The notes beneath the pieces were generated by a model, which saw only the letters and a program-made list of their open reading frames with translations, was not told the origin of the DNA and did not search any database. Below are positions 1-11,073 of a DNA stretch of 64,000 nucleotides, piece after piece; positions within the stretch are counted from its first letter, which is position 1, and the number at the start of each line of letters is the position of its first letter. The stretch comes from Scenedesmus sp. ARA3 (Eukaryota; Chlorophyta; Chlorophyceae; Sphaeropleales; Scenedesmaceae), in NCBI GenBank assembly GCA_004335835.1, contig RWJK01000132.1, forward strand, positions 1-64,000, read 5' to 3'. Both the position numbers and the translations under genes were made by a program.

Positions 1-376
1 AGACATGTAAGGATCCTACAACACCTGCCAAATGTGATAAGTATAGGAGGAGATAGAGCATGTGTAGACATGCATATGCACAGGTCTCATCTGCGGATCA
101 CACGTAAGCCATTGCCACGTAACACAGTGTGCCAAGGAATAAACGGCTGTCGTGTGAGCAGGTGGTTTTTGTAACGACTAGGTACCCTAGCTGTAGCAGC
201 AAAATCAGCAAGTACATCCCAAAAACTGCCAACTGCCGCTCGTACTGCTACTTGCTCCACAAGCACAGGCACGTTGAGTCTGTGGGACACTGCCCATGCC
301 ACCCGGCGACCATGCTCAAATGCATGTATAGCTGCTATACAGACCATGTCCCATATCAGTCGGTGTACATCATGGT

Positions 377-380
377 NNNN
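377..380. other. Assembly gap (4 N)
   Basis: Four consecutive N bases are visible. Any reading frame crossing this point is unreliable. Confidence 0.99.
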
Positions 381-637
381 GGTACATGCCAACCACAGTG
401 CTCTACATGGCAGACTTTCACCTGCTGCCAACATATGGCAAGCCCTAAGTTGACTTGTCTGTGATGGTGTGCCTTGTGTGGAAGGCATTTGGACTATGTT
501 TATATACAGTACTCGTATCAAGTGTGCATCCAAGCGCTTGAAGGGCACACTCGGTAAGAGTTCTGTATGTCAACAAAGTGTAAACCACCTGAGGTCAGGG
601 GCTCAAACCCAGGATGGCACTCTTACGGTCCGCCAGT

Positions 638-905
638 GTGTGGGTCCTGTAATGGAAGGTGCGTTGCCTCGCTCACAGGTCCACTGGCCTGAGGCAGCGC
701 ACCAGGTTGTGTTGTGGTGTGTAGTCTTGTGTGGGTCCTTTACTAGAAGGTGAGTTGCCTCGCTCACAGGTCCACTTGGCCTGAGGCAGCGCACCATGTT
801 TTGTGGTGTTGGGTTGCCTTTGTGTGGATCCTTCACTAAAAGGTGCGTTGCCTCGTACACCGGTCCATCACCTGAGGCAGCGCACCACGTTTTGTTGTGT
901 GTTGT
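638..905. repeat. Three tandem ~92-bp units, each with a 13-bp hairpin
   Basis: Units start near 638, 729 and 822. Each begins GTGTGG(G/A)TCC and contains an inverted repeat: GGTGCGTTGCCTC at 658-670 pairs with GAGGCAGCGCACC at 691-703 with one mismatch, which would be G-U in RNA. The same arms recur at 749-761/783-795 (two mismatches) and 842-854/873-885. The loops are about 18-21 bases. The stem is conserved while the flanks and loop differ, so the hairpin may be what is maintained. It could also be a remnant of a small mobile element or a folded UTR. I see no coding sequence. Confidence 0.8.
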
Positions 906-2333
906 TCCTCACAGCACCCGACTCATCGCAGTCAGCGCAGCCAGGCATCAACCAGATAGTGCCGGCAGCTGACGCAAGCTGCGCCCTCAGGCAGGTGAGC
1001 TGTGCGCTGGGTGGGGTTGGCAGTGAGACTGCCCACACTGTTGTGCAGTGCGTGGCGCCCCGCGGGCCATGCACAGGATGCTGACGCTACGCAGGGCCTG
1101 ACCGCGGCACACAGCGCCTGCCGCAACGCGTGTACAGCCGCTATCCGCGGTGATGGCGGAGACAAGCGGCCAAAGGTGCTGCAGGTGGGGTGCAGGCCCG
1201 TTGCAGCAGCTCGACTCGCAGGACTGCACGCGTGGTATATCAACAGCAGCATCACTGCATGTGCTTGCTGCAGCTAGCTGCCGGCCATGACAGGTGGGTG
1301 CCTCTGTTATCCACGCAAGCTGCAGCCTGGACAGCAGCTGGATGATGTACACCATCACATGTGCTTTTCACACCCTGCTTAACAGCCCATCTATGCAGCA
1401 GCTGCCAGCGGTAGCAGTTGGTACTGTTAGAGGTACCACCTCAGGCTGTAGCCAGGTTGGGAACTGGCTGTACAAGCACATGGGTGCACTATCAGGCCTG
1501 GTTGCTGGTCCTGTTGGGGAGCAGTAAGCGGGTTTGAAAAGAATCTAAACGTGTTGTTGCAACTGCATTGCATGCCCCTCCTGCGCATGCGGCAGTTGTG
1601 TGCACTGACGAAGCCCCTGCAGTGTACTCCTGTGACAGTCCTATCTTGCCAGAACCCTTGTAACCGTCGTGTAAGGCAGCATGCTCACCACTGGGTGTGA
1701 CAAACACCCACATGTGTTCAAGACCTCAGTGACTATCAAGACGTCTGCAGCCGGGAGTCTTCCGCAAATGACCTTGGTCTGACCCACTGCCCAAGTGTAC
1801 TGGGTCCAATGCCGACATGCGAGACACTCAACAGCCACCGCAGCTAGAGATTCATCGCGACAGCTGGAAAAGCTGATCATGCAGCATTCTGATATTGCGT
1901 ATCTTCACGAGATGCAGTGATGGGTACTTCTCTTCTCATTCGGGTGGGCTCCTGCATGCATTCGTATGCATGCCATGCAAAGCCCTCATTGAAATGCTTC
2001 AGCAACGATCACAAATAACGATTACGGCCCTGCCACGGTGTTTGCGCTATCGGTGCCAGAGAGCAGCAGGGCAAGCAGCAGCAAGTGCAGTTCACAGCAG
2101 AAGCCATACTGACAAGATGCAGAACTGCTGCTTCATGCTATGAATGTTGCGCTCAGAACCTAATTGCACATGTTGCGTATCCCTGAGCATCCCTGGCTGC
2201 CGTTGAGTGCATGCTGCTCTCACATTGAGCTTCTTCCATCCCTCTCTCACGCAGCAGCGTCAATATGCGTGGCTTGCCCAGCTGACATCTTGTGTGAACC
2301 GGCTGTATTTCTCCTTGTTTGACTTGCTGCAAG

Positions 2334-4259
2334 GTGCTGCACGTGTCCGGCATCTGCACCACAGATGCTGATGCCGGCGACGTGTACTGCGTGCTATCCA
2401 CTGGCGCCTGCCGCTTCACCACACGCAACCTGTGTGGCAAGCGCACCAGCTCCAGTACTGGCGCAACCAGCACTGCCAGCACTACCAGCGGCAGCAGCAG
2501 CACAAGCAGCAGCCAGGAGGCATTCCTGCTAAGTCCCAGGGACCTCAAGGTCGCCTCAACACGTGTCCTGCAAGCAGCTGCAGGCAGTACAACCGCACCT
2601 GCCACCCCCACAGCAGCACACACAGACAGCAGCGCCAGCCACAGCAGCCCTGTGCTGTCGGTTGAGATCTACGCCAGCAAGCGCTGGGGCTCAGATGCTG
2701 TCACTGCCTCTGGAGAGCTGCTGCTGGGCCCTCTCCTGCAGCAGTTGCAGCCAGATGGAGCTCCTCAGCAAGCAAAAGTCATGCTGCACAAGCCAAACGC
2801 CAAGACAGCAGCAGCAGCTAAAGCAGCAAGGTCAGCTAGCACTGCATCAGCTGCAGCAGGCGCAGCAGCAGCAGCAGCAGCGGTGGTTAGCACCAGCCCT
2901 GGCATTGAGTCTGGCTGGGTGCTGGGTGTGGAAAGTCAGGTGATGGTGCTGGAGCTGGCAGCAGTGTCGCTGCCGCAAGTGCCGATGCACCTGCTTGGTG
3001 AGTTTGAGAGTGCTTGGTGGTTGATTGTGTGCTGCCACTGGTGCCACGACATGGCTGCAGGCTGCAGCGCTACCGCATGCTGCTGCTGTTGCCTGAAGTA
3101 CAGCTGGATAGGCGCATTATGCTTATATGCTGTCTTTTGGTAAGTTACTGCACAACAGACATGTGCATGCCGTGCTCTGCGTCAGATATTTTTCACTTTG
3201 CTTGTGCGCATCTCAGAGCAACTCAGCTGCACGGTCACTGCCTTGCTGCAGGTCCTGTTGGCAGTGGGCGGTCAGAGGTGCCGCCCGTGCACAGCTGCAA
3301 CGTAGCCTGGCTCAATCGCTGCCCTGTGCTGCACACAACTGGCGGCCACCTGTACCAGACACCCTCAGTGCAGCTGGTCAAAGTAACATTACATCGAGCA
3401 CAGGGCCTGCAGAACTTGCATGTTGACCCAGTGGCTGCAGCTGCAGCAGCAGCGGCAATCAACCGCTTGGCGGCAACTGGTGACAGCCCGATTCGCTCCA
3501 GGGCAGCGGAGCGGGCGCGGCAAGCTGCTACTGCAGCAACATCACTGCTGGGTGGGACATGCGGAAGCACCTTGTGTGGTAGTGTTTGCAGCAGTATGAC
3601 CTGGCTTGCTGTCATGTGTTCTTGAAACAAGTGAAGCTTGATTGCCGTTGATATCTGTTCCAAACAAGGAACGGCAGCAGTGTACTGTGTTAAAGCAGTT
3701 TGAGCATGTTGCATGTGGTTGTTGCTTTGCTGTTCCCGCCCTGAACACTCCGCCTTGACATACAACTGCGTGGCTTGACTAAGCTTTGCTGTGTATGTTT
3801 GTGGCGCTGCTGCAGAGAGCAGCAAGGTGGGCAAGAGCCTGCTGAACAAGACTGGCTCATGGTTCGGCCGCAGCAAGCAGCCTGCCGTAGCATCGCTGGC
3901 GTCTGTCACAGCAGCAGCAGCCGGCAGCGCCCAGGCGAGCGGCTCTGTCGCTCCTGCAGGACAGCAGGCAGCAGCTGCTGATGAGAGCAAAGCAGCTGGC
4001 AGCACGCAGCAGCAGAGCCGACTGGCAAATGCCAGTGTAGCAGCAGGCAGCTCATCGGGTGCGTCGCTATTGAGAGCTGCCTCACCAGCCGCAGGGGCAC
4101 CTGCTGCTGCAGGGTCTGCTGCAGCATCACCCATTGCAGCAGCAGGCGGCCGCAGCAGCCCACTGCCATGCCCAGGCAGCCTTGCAGGACAAGCAGTAGC
4201 AGTAGCAGCAGATGAGGATGGGGTGCTGCTGGACTCACCACGCAGCACAGCAGCAGCCG

Positions 4260-4291
<32 letters not shown>

Positions 4292-7200
4292 GTTGCGGCC
4301 AGCGCAGCAGAGGACGAGTTTGATGACGATGAGATGGATGATGCGAGCTTGTTCAGCAGCAGCGTGGCTGCGACAGGGCCTGGCGGTGACAGCAGCAGCT
4401 GCGAAGACCCAGTGAGCCGGCTGAAGCAGGCGCTGCAGCACACGCGTACTGATAGCGTGGATGCGGAGGCTGTCATGGCGGCATTGGAGGAGAACGGCTT
4501 CCATGCAACTGACGCGCCAGGTGGGCCCCGTCACATGTAACAGTAATGCCTGATTCTTGCACCTTGATGGTGCCTGTGTCGCCGTAAGCAGCAGCAGCAG
4601 CAAGGGGACTGGGTGGGCCCTTGCAGGCAAGAGCGACGGCAGCAGCTTCTGTGATGCCTGGCACCCTCATCTGCTTGCCTGTTATGCACGAATAAGACGT
4701 CGTTTGCCGAAAAGTTGTCGAACTGCACTCTTTGCACACGCTTGCACCTGACCGTACATCCTGCAGCTTTTTTGTTTTGACGATTTTGCCCCTGCAGGCG
4801 GCGCATCTGTGTATGCCAAGCTGACGCTGGATGGCGACAGCCACACCAGTTGCATGGTGTACTGAAGTGCCCTGTCTGGCCCATCACCCTACACCGGCAA
4901 ACATGCATTGCTGCTTGCAGCGCGTTTGTGTACGCCAAGCTGACCCTGGATGGTGATGCCTTGTGGTGTGCTGTTTGTCCCCTGTGCACTCATTCACCCT
5001 GCACCCGCATAAATGACCCTGCAGGCGGCGCGTCTGTGTATGCTAAGCTGACCCTGGATGGCGACAGCCACACTAGCCGGGTAGTATACTGAACAACCCT
5101 ATCTGCCCCCACCTTACACCCCCATCCATGCCTGTGTCCTTGCAGGCGGCGCGTTTGTGTACGCCAAGCTGACGCTGGGTGGCGACAGCCACACCAGCCG
5201 CGTGGTGTGCTGAATAACCCTTTCTGCCCCCATCACTTCACACGCCCTTCCATGCATGTGTCCTTGCAGGCGGCGCGTTTGTGTATGCCAAGCTGACCCT
5301 TGATGGAGACAGCAACACCAGCTGGGTAGTATACTGAAACCCTGTCTGCCCCCATAACTTTACACCCTCGTCCATGCCTGTGTCCCTGCAGGTGGCGCGT
5401 TTGTGTACGCCAAGCTGACGCTGGATGGCGACAGCCACACCAGCCGCGTGGTGGAGCTGGGCCAGGCAGGGGAGGCCGTGTGGGAGCAGAGCTTCTGGCT
5501 GGCTGCTGCAAGGCCTGCAGCGCCAGGCACCACACTGGAGGTGGAGCTGCTGGCCAGCAAGGATGACAAGTGAGGCCATCTTTGCGGTTCTTTTGTATTT
5601 TACAAAAAGCCGCATGCAGCAGGACTCCAGTCAAGTAGTCCCCAAAGGCTTGATAGATGTGGCAGCTTCTGGTGCTTTTATGCAGTGGGACTCTGGGCTT
5701 GTGGCAAGCTGCAACGCTGCAAGCGCCTTGCAGTTTACTGCTGTTGGCGCTGCAACTCACAGCAGGTCACATGAGGAGCAACACGCACATCTGCAGTCGT
5801 GCATTTGATGTTGAGCAAGGCAGCTGGGTTTGCACCCACTGACTCTACCAGCAACGCATCATGACTTCAACACGCATTGTGCTTGTTGTTCTGCTACCCT
5901 GCAGGACACGCGGCAAGCCAGTCGCACACGTCAAAGCATCCCTGCACCAGCTGCTGCAGCAAGCACATCACGCCGACAGCAGCAGCAGCAGCAGCAGCGT
6001 GCCTTGGTTCAAAGCCAGGCACGTGATGCAGGCGCGCTTCTCAGACCACTTGCATGGTAAGCACCGCCCTGGGTGCCGCGCCTGATCATGTGCATGACAA
6101 GAATGTAAAAATGGGCAGAGTAGAATTTGCCAGAGCAAGCTAGTGCTGCTGGTAAGTAAGTAATCAAATTCGAGGCTCCTTGATTGATTGGTGGCCCAGC
6201 AGCTGACTGATCTATGTGCCTGCTGCTGCTGCTGCCGCCGCTTGCAGGTACGCTGTCGTTCACTGTGGAGGCAGCAGACTGGGACAGCCGCGCTGCGCTT
6301 GCAGGGCTGTCGCGCACTCTGCCGGAGCCCGAGCCAGCGTACAGCAGCAGCCAGTCTGGTGCTGCAGGCAGCCGCAGCCCTCAGAAGCAGCGCTCAAGCC
6401 TGCAGCTGAGCAGGACAGCAGCAGAGGCGGCAGCTGCAAGTGGAAGCGCACCAGGCTCACCCACTGCACAGCAGCAGCAGCAGGTGCAGCAGCAGCAGGA
6501 AGGTGCTGCGAAGGCGGCGGCGTTGAACAGATCAGATAGCTCTGTGTCCAATAAGAGCGAAGGCGCTAAGAGCACAGCAACTGGTGCTGGTGGTGCTACT
6601 GTCACCAGCGGCAGCAGCAGCAGTGGCAGTGGTGGCGTCGCCAAGGGTGCTGCGGCTGCTGATGTGTCTGCAGCAGTGCAGGGTGCTGCTGCTGCTGCTG
6701 AGCAGCGCGCACCTGCTGGAATGCTGGATCTTGCTGTGAAGGCGTTTGACACGCGAAAGTGAGCAGCAGCAGACTCGCACAGCTTGCCAGACTGATCATC
6801 TGCTTCTGACAGCAGTCACATGCATGCATGACGTTCAGACTGCAAGCCAATTGTCTGTGCTGATGAGAAGACACAAACAAAAACGCATAAAGTGGAAAGC
6901 CAGCTGATCTTCAATCAACTCAAAAGTCATATTGCCTCCATGTTTGCAGGCCGCTGGATGTGTTCTTTGTGCTGCTGCTGGGCCCCTACTGCCTCGTGAG
7001 CAGCACCAGCCACTCCACGCACCACCACAGCTGGGGCTGGCACCTGCAGCTGCCTCTGGGGGACCCCTCAGACATGCTGACGCTGGTGAGCAGCTTGCAC
7101 AGATGCCTGCATCTCCCCCACATGCACCTGCACAGGCACCTGCACAGGCACAGGTGCCTCTTGCAGCACACGCATGGCACCTGCACAGGCACCTGCAACT

Positions 7201-10172
7201 GCCTGGTTCCTGAAGCTGGCTCTCTGCTGGCTCTCTGCTGGACTCCCACTCAGTTACATGCACGCTGATATGTGCGGCAGAGCTGCCTCAGCACATGCTG
7301 TTGTTCTGCCTGATCGCCAACGGCCTGGGCCAAACGTGCCAACCGTTCTGCTGAATATGTTCTGTGGCTGCTCGTGTTGTTCTGGCAGGCACTGTTTGCG
7401 CGCGAGGACCAGGCGGGCGGCAAGCGCAAGGTTGGCGCCAGCATGCTGACCAACCTGTTCAGCAGCAGCATCCGGCTGGTGGGCAAGCTGCGGGTGCGGC
7501 TGAGCACGATCACGCCCAACGCGCCGCTCAACATCACGCTGCCGCTGCAAGGTGCGCGGACTGGGGATGCCTATGGCGTGATGCATGCAAGAAGAAAGTG
7601 TGTTTGTTGCGTCTGGAGAACTTACACAAGTCGGGTGCATGTGCAGCAATGTGTCAGGATACATGCGGTTTGGCTTCTCCTGCACTGCTTGCAGCTGGCT
7701 CGCGTTGCATAGATGCTGCTTCCTGATGTTCGTGCCTTCCCTACCTATATCTTGCCTGCAGGCGAGCGCACTAACCTGCGTGCTGGCCACAGCTCAGCGG
7801 CCGTGGCGCACCTGTAATTCCACCTGCTTGCAGCTGGCTGGCGTTGCATTGATGTTGCCTGATGTTCGTGCCTTCCCTACCTGTATATCTTCTCTGCAGG
7901 CGAGCGCACCAACCTGCGCGCTGGCCACAGCTCAGCTGCCGTGGCGCACCTGTACTTCCACCTGCTTGCACCTTGCTGGCGTTGCATTGATGTTGCCTGA
8001 TGTTCGTGCTGTCCCTACCTACATTTCCTCTGCAGGTGAGCGCACCAACCTGCGCGCCGGCCACAGCTCAGCTGCCGTGGCGCACCTGTACTTCCACCTG
8101 CGTGTGCCGCACCTGCTGCGCTACTTGGGCTGCTACTTCCGCTTTGCTGCCTGCACGCCCGAGCTGTACCTGCTGGCCAGCAGCAGCAGCGGCTGGGCCG
8201 GGCCTGGCGGCGGCAGCCAGGATTGTAGGCTGGAGGCGCTGGCTGCGGAGGTGCAGGAGACGGCTGCACGGTGCGTAGTGCGCTTGATGCAGTGGGTTGC
8301 TGCTGTACTGTGTCGTCCCGCTGCTGCCGCCAGCCAAGACAGGCTGGCGGCGCGGTGCGCGGCGTATGATTGCTGCAGTGGTTTGCTGTTGGTGCTGCCA
8401 GTGATGGCGGCGCCGTGCACACACAGCATCTGCCATGTGGAAAAACACCATCAGCGATCAGACACACCTCTGTCAACTTGTTGTGAATGCATGGATGGCG
8501 CAAACTGGCACACAGTCTGCCTATGTTTGTGCACTGTCTCCGCGTTCTCCCGCAGGTGGATGGAGCAGCAGCAGCCGTGCCTGCCAGCCAAGATCTTCCG
8601 CAAGGTGCAGGATGACGGCAGGGCGGAGTTCACACTCAGCAGGACACGCGCCAACTGGCGGCGGCTGATCCTGTTGAGAGAGGCGGCTGCGCCAGCATGG
8701 GCAGCCTTCCAGCACCTCTGCAGCTGGGAGAGCACGCTGCACAGTGTGGCCTGCTACTGCGTGATCCTGCTGCTGGGGGTGTATCCGTCCAAGGTGGGCG
8801 GCAAGGGAGGTGGAAGGTGCATCAGCAGTGCTGTTAACATGGAGTTTGCTGTGACGTGCGGGTGGATGGTGTGCCGTGTTACAGTGTTTTGGTGCACGAG
8901 GTGCTGCATTGCGTGAGGGGTGTGAGCAGCATTACCATGCGGCGTGCCCTTCGCAGCATTGACAAGGAACCAGGGGCAGGATACAGTTGATCACTGACAG
9001 ACTGAGGCTGTGTGGGCAGCAACTTGTTGCATGCGTTTAATGTTGCTGGGCTGACTCCTCCTGCGCTTCGTGCACTTGCTGCAGGTGCTGTCTGTGCTGC
9101 TGCTGCTCTGCTGCATCGCGCTGGCGCGCTCAGCCTTCTCACGGCCCGGCAAGCCCACAGCAGCCATGGTGTCGCTAGCAGCAGCTGCTGCATCCACATC
9201 TGGCTCTAGCAGCACAGCTCGCAGCAGCTCCAGCACTCCCAACCCAGCAGCAACAGCAGCAGTAGCAGCAGCTGGCAGCAGCAGCAGCAGTGGCCAGATG
9301 GAGGCTGGCTGGCAGCTGCTTGAGGCGCGGCCGCCGCCTGTGATGTGTGACGTGGCGCTTGCTAGTCCCGATGACGCGCTGCCTGGCACTGCCGTGCCCA
9401 CAGACCCCTACACCAGCCTGAAGCAGAACTATGATGGGCTGGTGCAGTTCCTGACGCTGGTGAGCGGCTGCTGGTGGAAAGTGCGAGCTGTGCTGTGTGG
9501 CCCTGCCACTTCATTTGGTGCTGCAGCGTGAAATAAGGCAGATGGTGCTCACTTGCAGGACTGTTGTGCACATCAGCTACGTACAATATGCCTTTGCACT
9601 GCTGCCTGCTGTGCCGCATGTGCCTGCAGGTGCAGAATGTGCTGGACCACTGGGCCGCAGCTGGTGAGCGGCTGCAGCTGATGTTCAGCTGGTCTGACCA
9701 GCTGGCCACTGGCGTGGTGCTGCTGGTGCTGCTGCTGCTGGCTGCTGGGCTGTGGCTGCTGGGCCTGCGGGTGCTGGTCACTGCAGGCCTCCTGTGGGTG
9801 TTCAGGTGAGAAAGGAGGGCAGCTGACAGGTGGTTTGATAGGACTTGTGGGTTTTGAGCATGGTTGATGCTGGTCAGGTGATGCTGGACTGCTGCTGCTT
9901 GTCACAGCTAGCGAGCCTGTTCCTATCGCTGCTGCCTGCAAGTCAGCTGTAATGCTGAGAGCGAGCTTGCTGCAGCAGCTCCAGTAGCAGGTGCAGCAAG
10001 TACTTCCTGCACGGTCAATCAGCTAGGCGTGGCCAGCAAGCGCTCTGACTGTGTCGCATGCCGTGCTGTGTGTGTGCTGCGCTGCAGGCACCCCATCCTG
10101 CGTGACCCGCTGCCGCCGCCTCCAGCCAACTTTGTGGCACGCATGCCCACGCAGTCTGATGTGATGCTGTGA
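2334..10172 (+). CDS. Multiple C2 domain and transmembrane region protein (MCTP family), 5' partial
   Basis: Plant MCTPs sit at ER-plasma membrane contacts and plasmodesmata, bind lipids through C2 domains and anchor by a C-terminal membrane hairpin. Exons with consistent phases: 2334-2997, 3252-3551, 3816-4520, 5392-5569, 5905-6056, 6248-6758, 6950-7085, 7389-7551, 8036-8270, 8556-8793, 9085-9459, 9630-9805, 10088-10172. Exon 1 has a C2-like start (KVLHVSGI, then DVYCVLSTG). A second C2 runs from VQLVKVTLHRAQGL to LSFTVEAADWD and is split by long Ala/Ser-rich inserts. A third has LVGKLRVRLSTITP. The C-terminal MCTP signature is clear: SRTRANWRRLILL, a hydrophobic segment, AGERLQLMFSWSDQLAT, another hydrophobic stretch, and the ending NFVARMPTQSDVML. 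The start codon is not found. Two exon starts carry decoy duplications (4798-5456 and 7687-8100). Confidence 0.85.
4798..5456 (+). repeat. Six-copy duplication of a 3' splice site plus exon start (MCTP exon 4)
   Basis: Copies begin after AG at 4798, 4921, 5025, 5146, 5270 and 5392, with spacings of 123, 104, 121, 124 and 122 bases. Each holds about 60 bases of intron tail ending in GCAG and about 60 bases encoding GG-A-(S/F)-VYAKLTLDGD. Only the copy at 5392 reads on into the C2 domain. Copies 1, 3, 4 and 5 end VVY or VVC and then TGA in the phase set by the preceding exon. Copy 2 is the most diverged. All keep AG at the expected border. Confidence 0.9.
7687..8100 (+). repeat. Three-copy duplication of a 3' splice site plus exon start (MCTP exon 9)
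   Basis: Exon-like starts follow AG at 7762, 7900 and 8036, about 137 bases apart. Each encodes GERTNLRAGHSSAAVAHL. Copy 1 has TAA where the real exon has TAC. Copy 2 continues for a few codons into duplicated intron and stops. The copy at 8036 is the functional exon. The intron tail (a GTTGCAT...GATGTTCGTGC block) is also repeated three times. Confidence 0.9.
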
Positions 10173-11073
10173 AGCAATGCTGCAGCTGCAGCTGCTGGCA
10201 CTTGTATCGCGCTTGCCAGGACACGCTGCAGCAGTGTCACCAGCAGTGTGGAAGGACGTTGATTGCTGGGCCTAACACAAGCTTTGCATACCGCCTGGCC
10301 GGCATCATAGTGAGCAGGCCCTGCTTGATTTGTTGTTGGTGTTGTGCACTTTGGTTGCTCATTGGTCTTACATCAGAAGTTGCCTGCGTCATGTGGTGGA
10401 GGGCAGATCATCATGTGCTAGAACTCCATTGGATCTGGTTGTCTGCAGCATGTAGCCTCCTTTGTTTTTGGTACTGGTGGCTTGGCAGGTAGCACTGGCA
10501 CAGCGTGTGTGACGAGCAAGGCACACATGTAGGAGGGGAGTGCAATCTGTAGCACTGTTGTGTCCACACACAGTGCGAGGGATCACCTGCGTTTAGTCAC
10601 TGCTGCGCCCTGTTACCTTGCAAAGCGCCCTCAGAGCAATGTCTTCCAGCACCCTCAGGAGACTGGAGCAGAGCAGTGGATGGTGTGTCGCTTGCTATGC
10701 GATACTGGTCACTTGAAACGCTGCTGCTGCGCGGTTCACCATGGTTAAACGAGTTGAAATGTTGAGTTTCAGCGGGCTTGTTGCGCTTAGATTCTGGCGG
10801 TTGAGGTGAACTGAGCAGGTGGCCCCCGTGCTATCACGTGACAGGCGAAGAGCTTCTCAGTGGAGTGCACGCTCGCCCCCTTCATCACGAGCTTAAGCAA
10901 CGTAGTGTTTGTTGCGTCAACTTCCTTACCACACTAGGGCTGTGGTCATAACGTAACTTGGCCGAAGGGTTCCCGACAGACTGGCACACAGCAAGATATA
11001 GGCCAGCTCCACATTGTTTGCTGCAAACAGCCCTCTGTTACTCGCCGCTACTTTGATAGGTCGACTAGGAACA
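10173..11073 (+). other. MCTP to DUR3 intergenic region
   Basis: This probably holds the 3' UTR of the MCTP gene and the promoter of DUR3. I see no TGTAA on the plus strand here, so the MCTP 3' end is unclear. No coding sequence or RNA gene is recognised. Confidence 0.5.

Larger units (their letters stand above)
1..2333. other. 5' flank of the MCTP gene, no gene recognised
   Basis: I find no ORF here with recognisable protein character or consistent splice borders. The stretch contains a 4-N gap and a three-copy hairpin repeat (638-905). The first exons of the MCTP gene probably lie here, because the exon starting at 2334 has no in-frame ATG. I could not identify them. Confidence 0.5.

Noticed and set aside
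3235..4476. 413-residue minus-strand open frame rich in Ala, Ser and Leu
   Set aside because: It is antisense to MCTP exons 2-3. Repeat tracts keep all frames open, and it has no domain or splice logic.
7585..8916. 443-residue plus-strand open frame
   Set aside because: It is a read-through of the decoy acceptor array and introns in one frame. The true exons use other frames with good splice borders.
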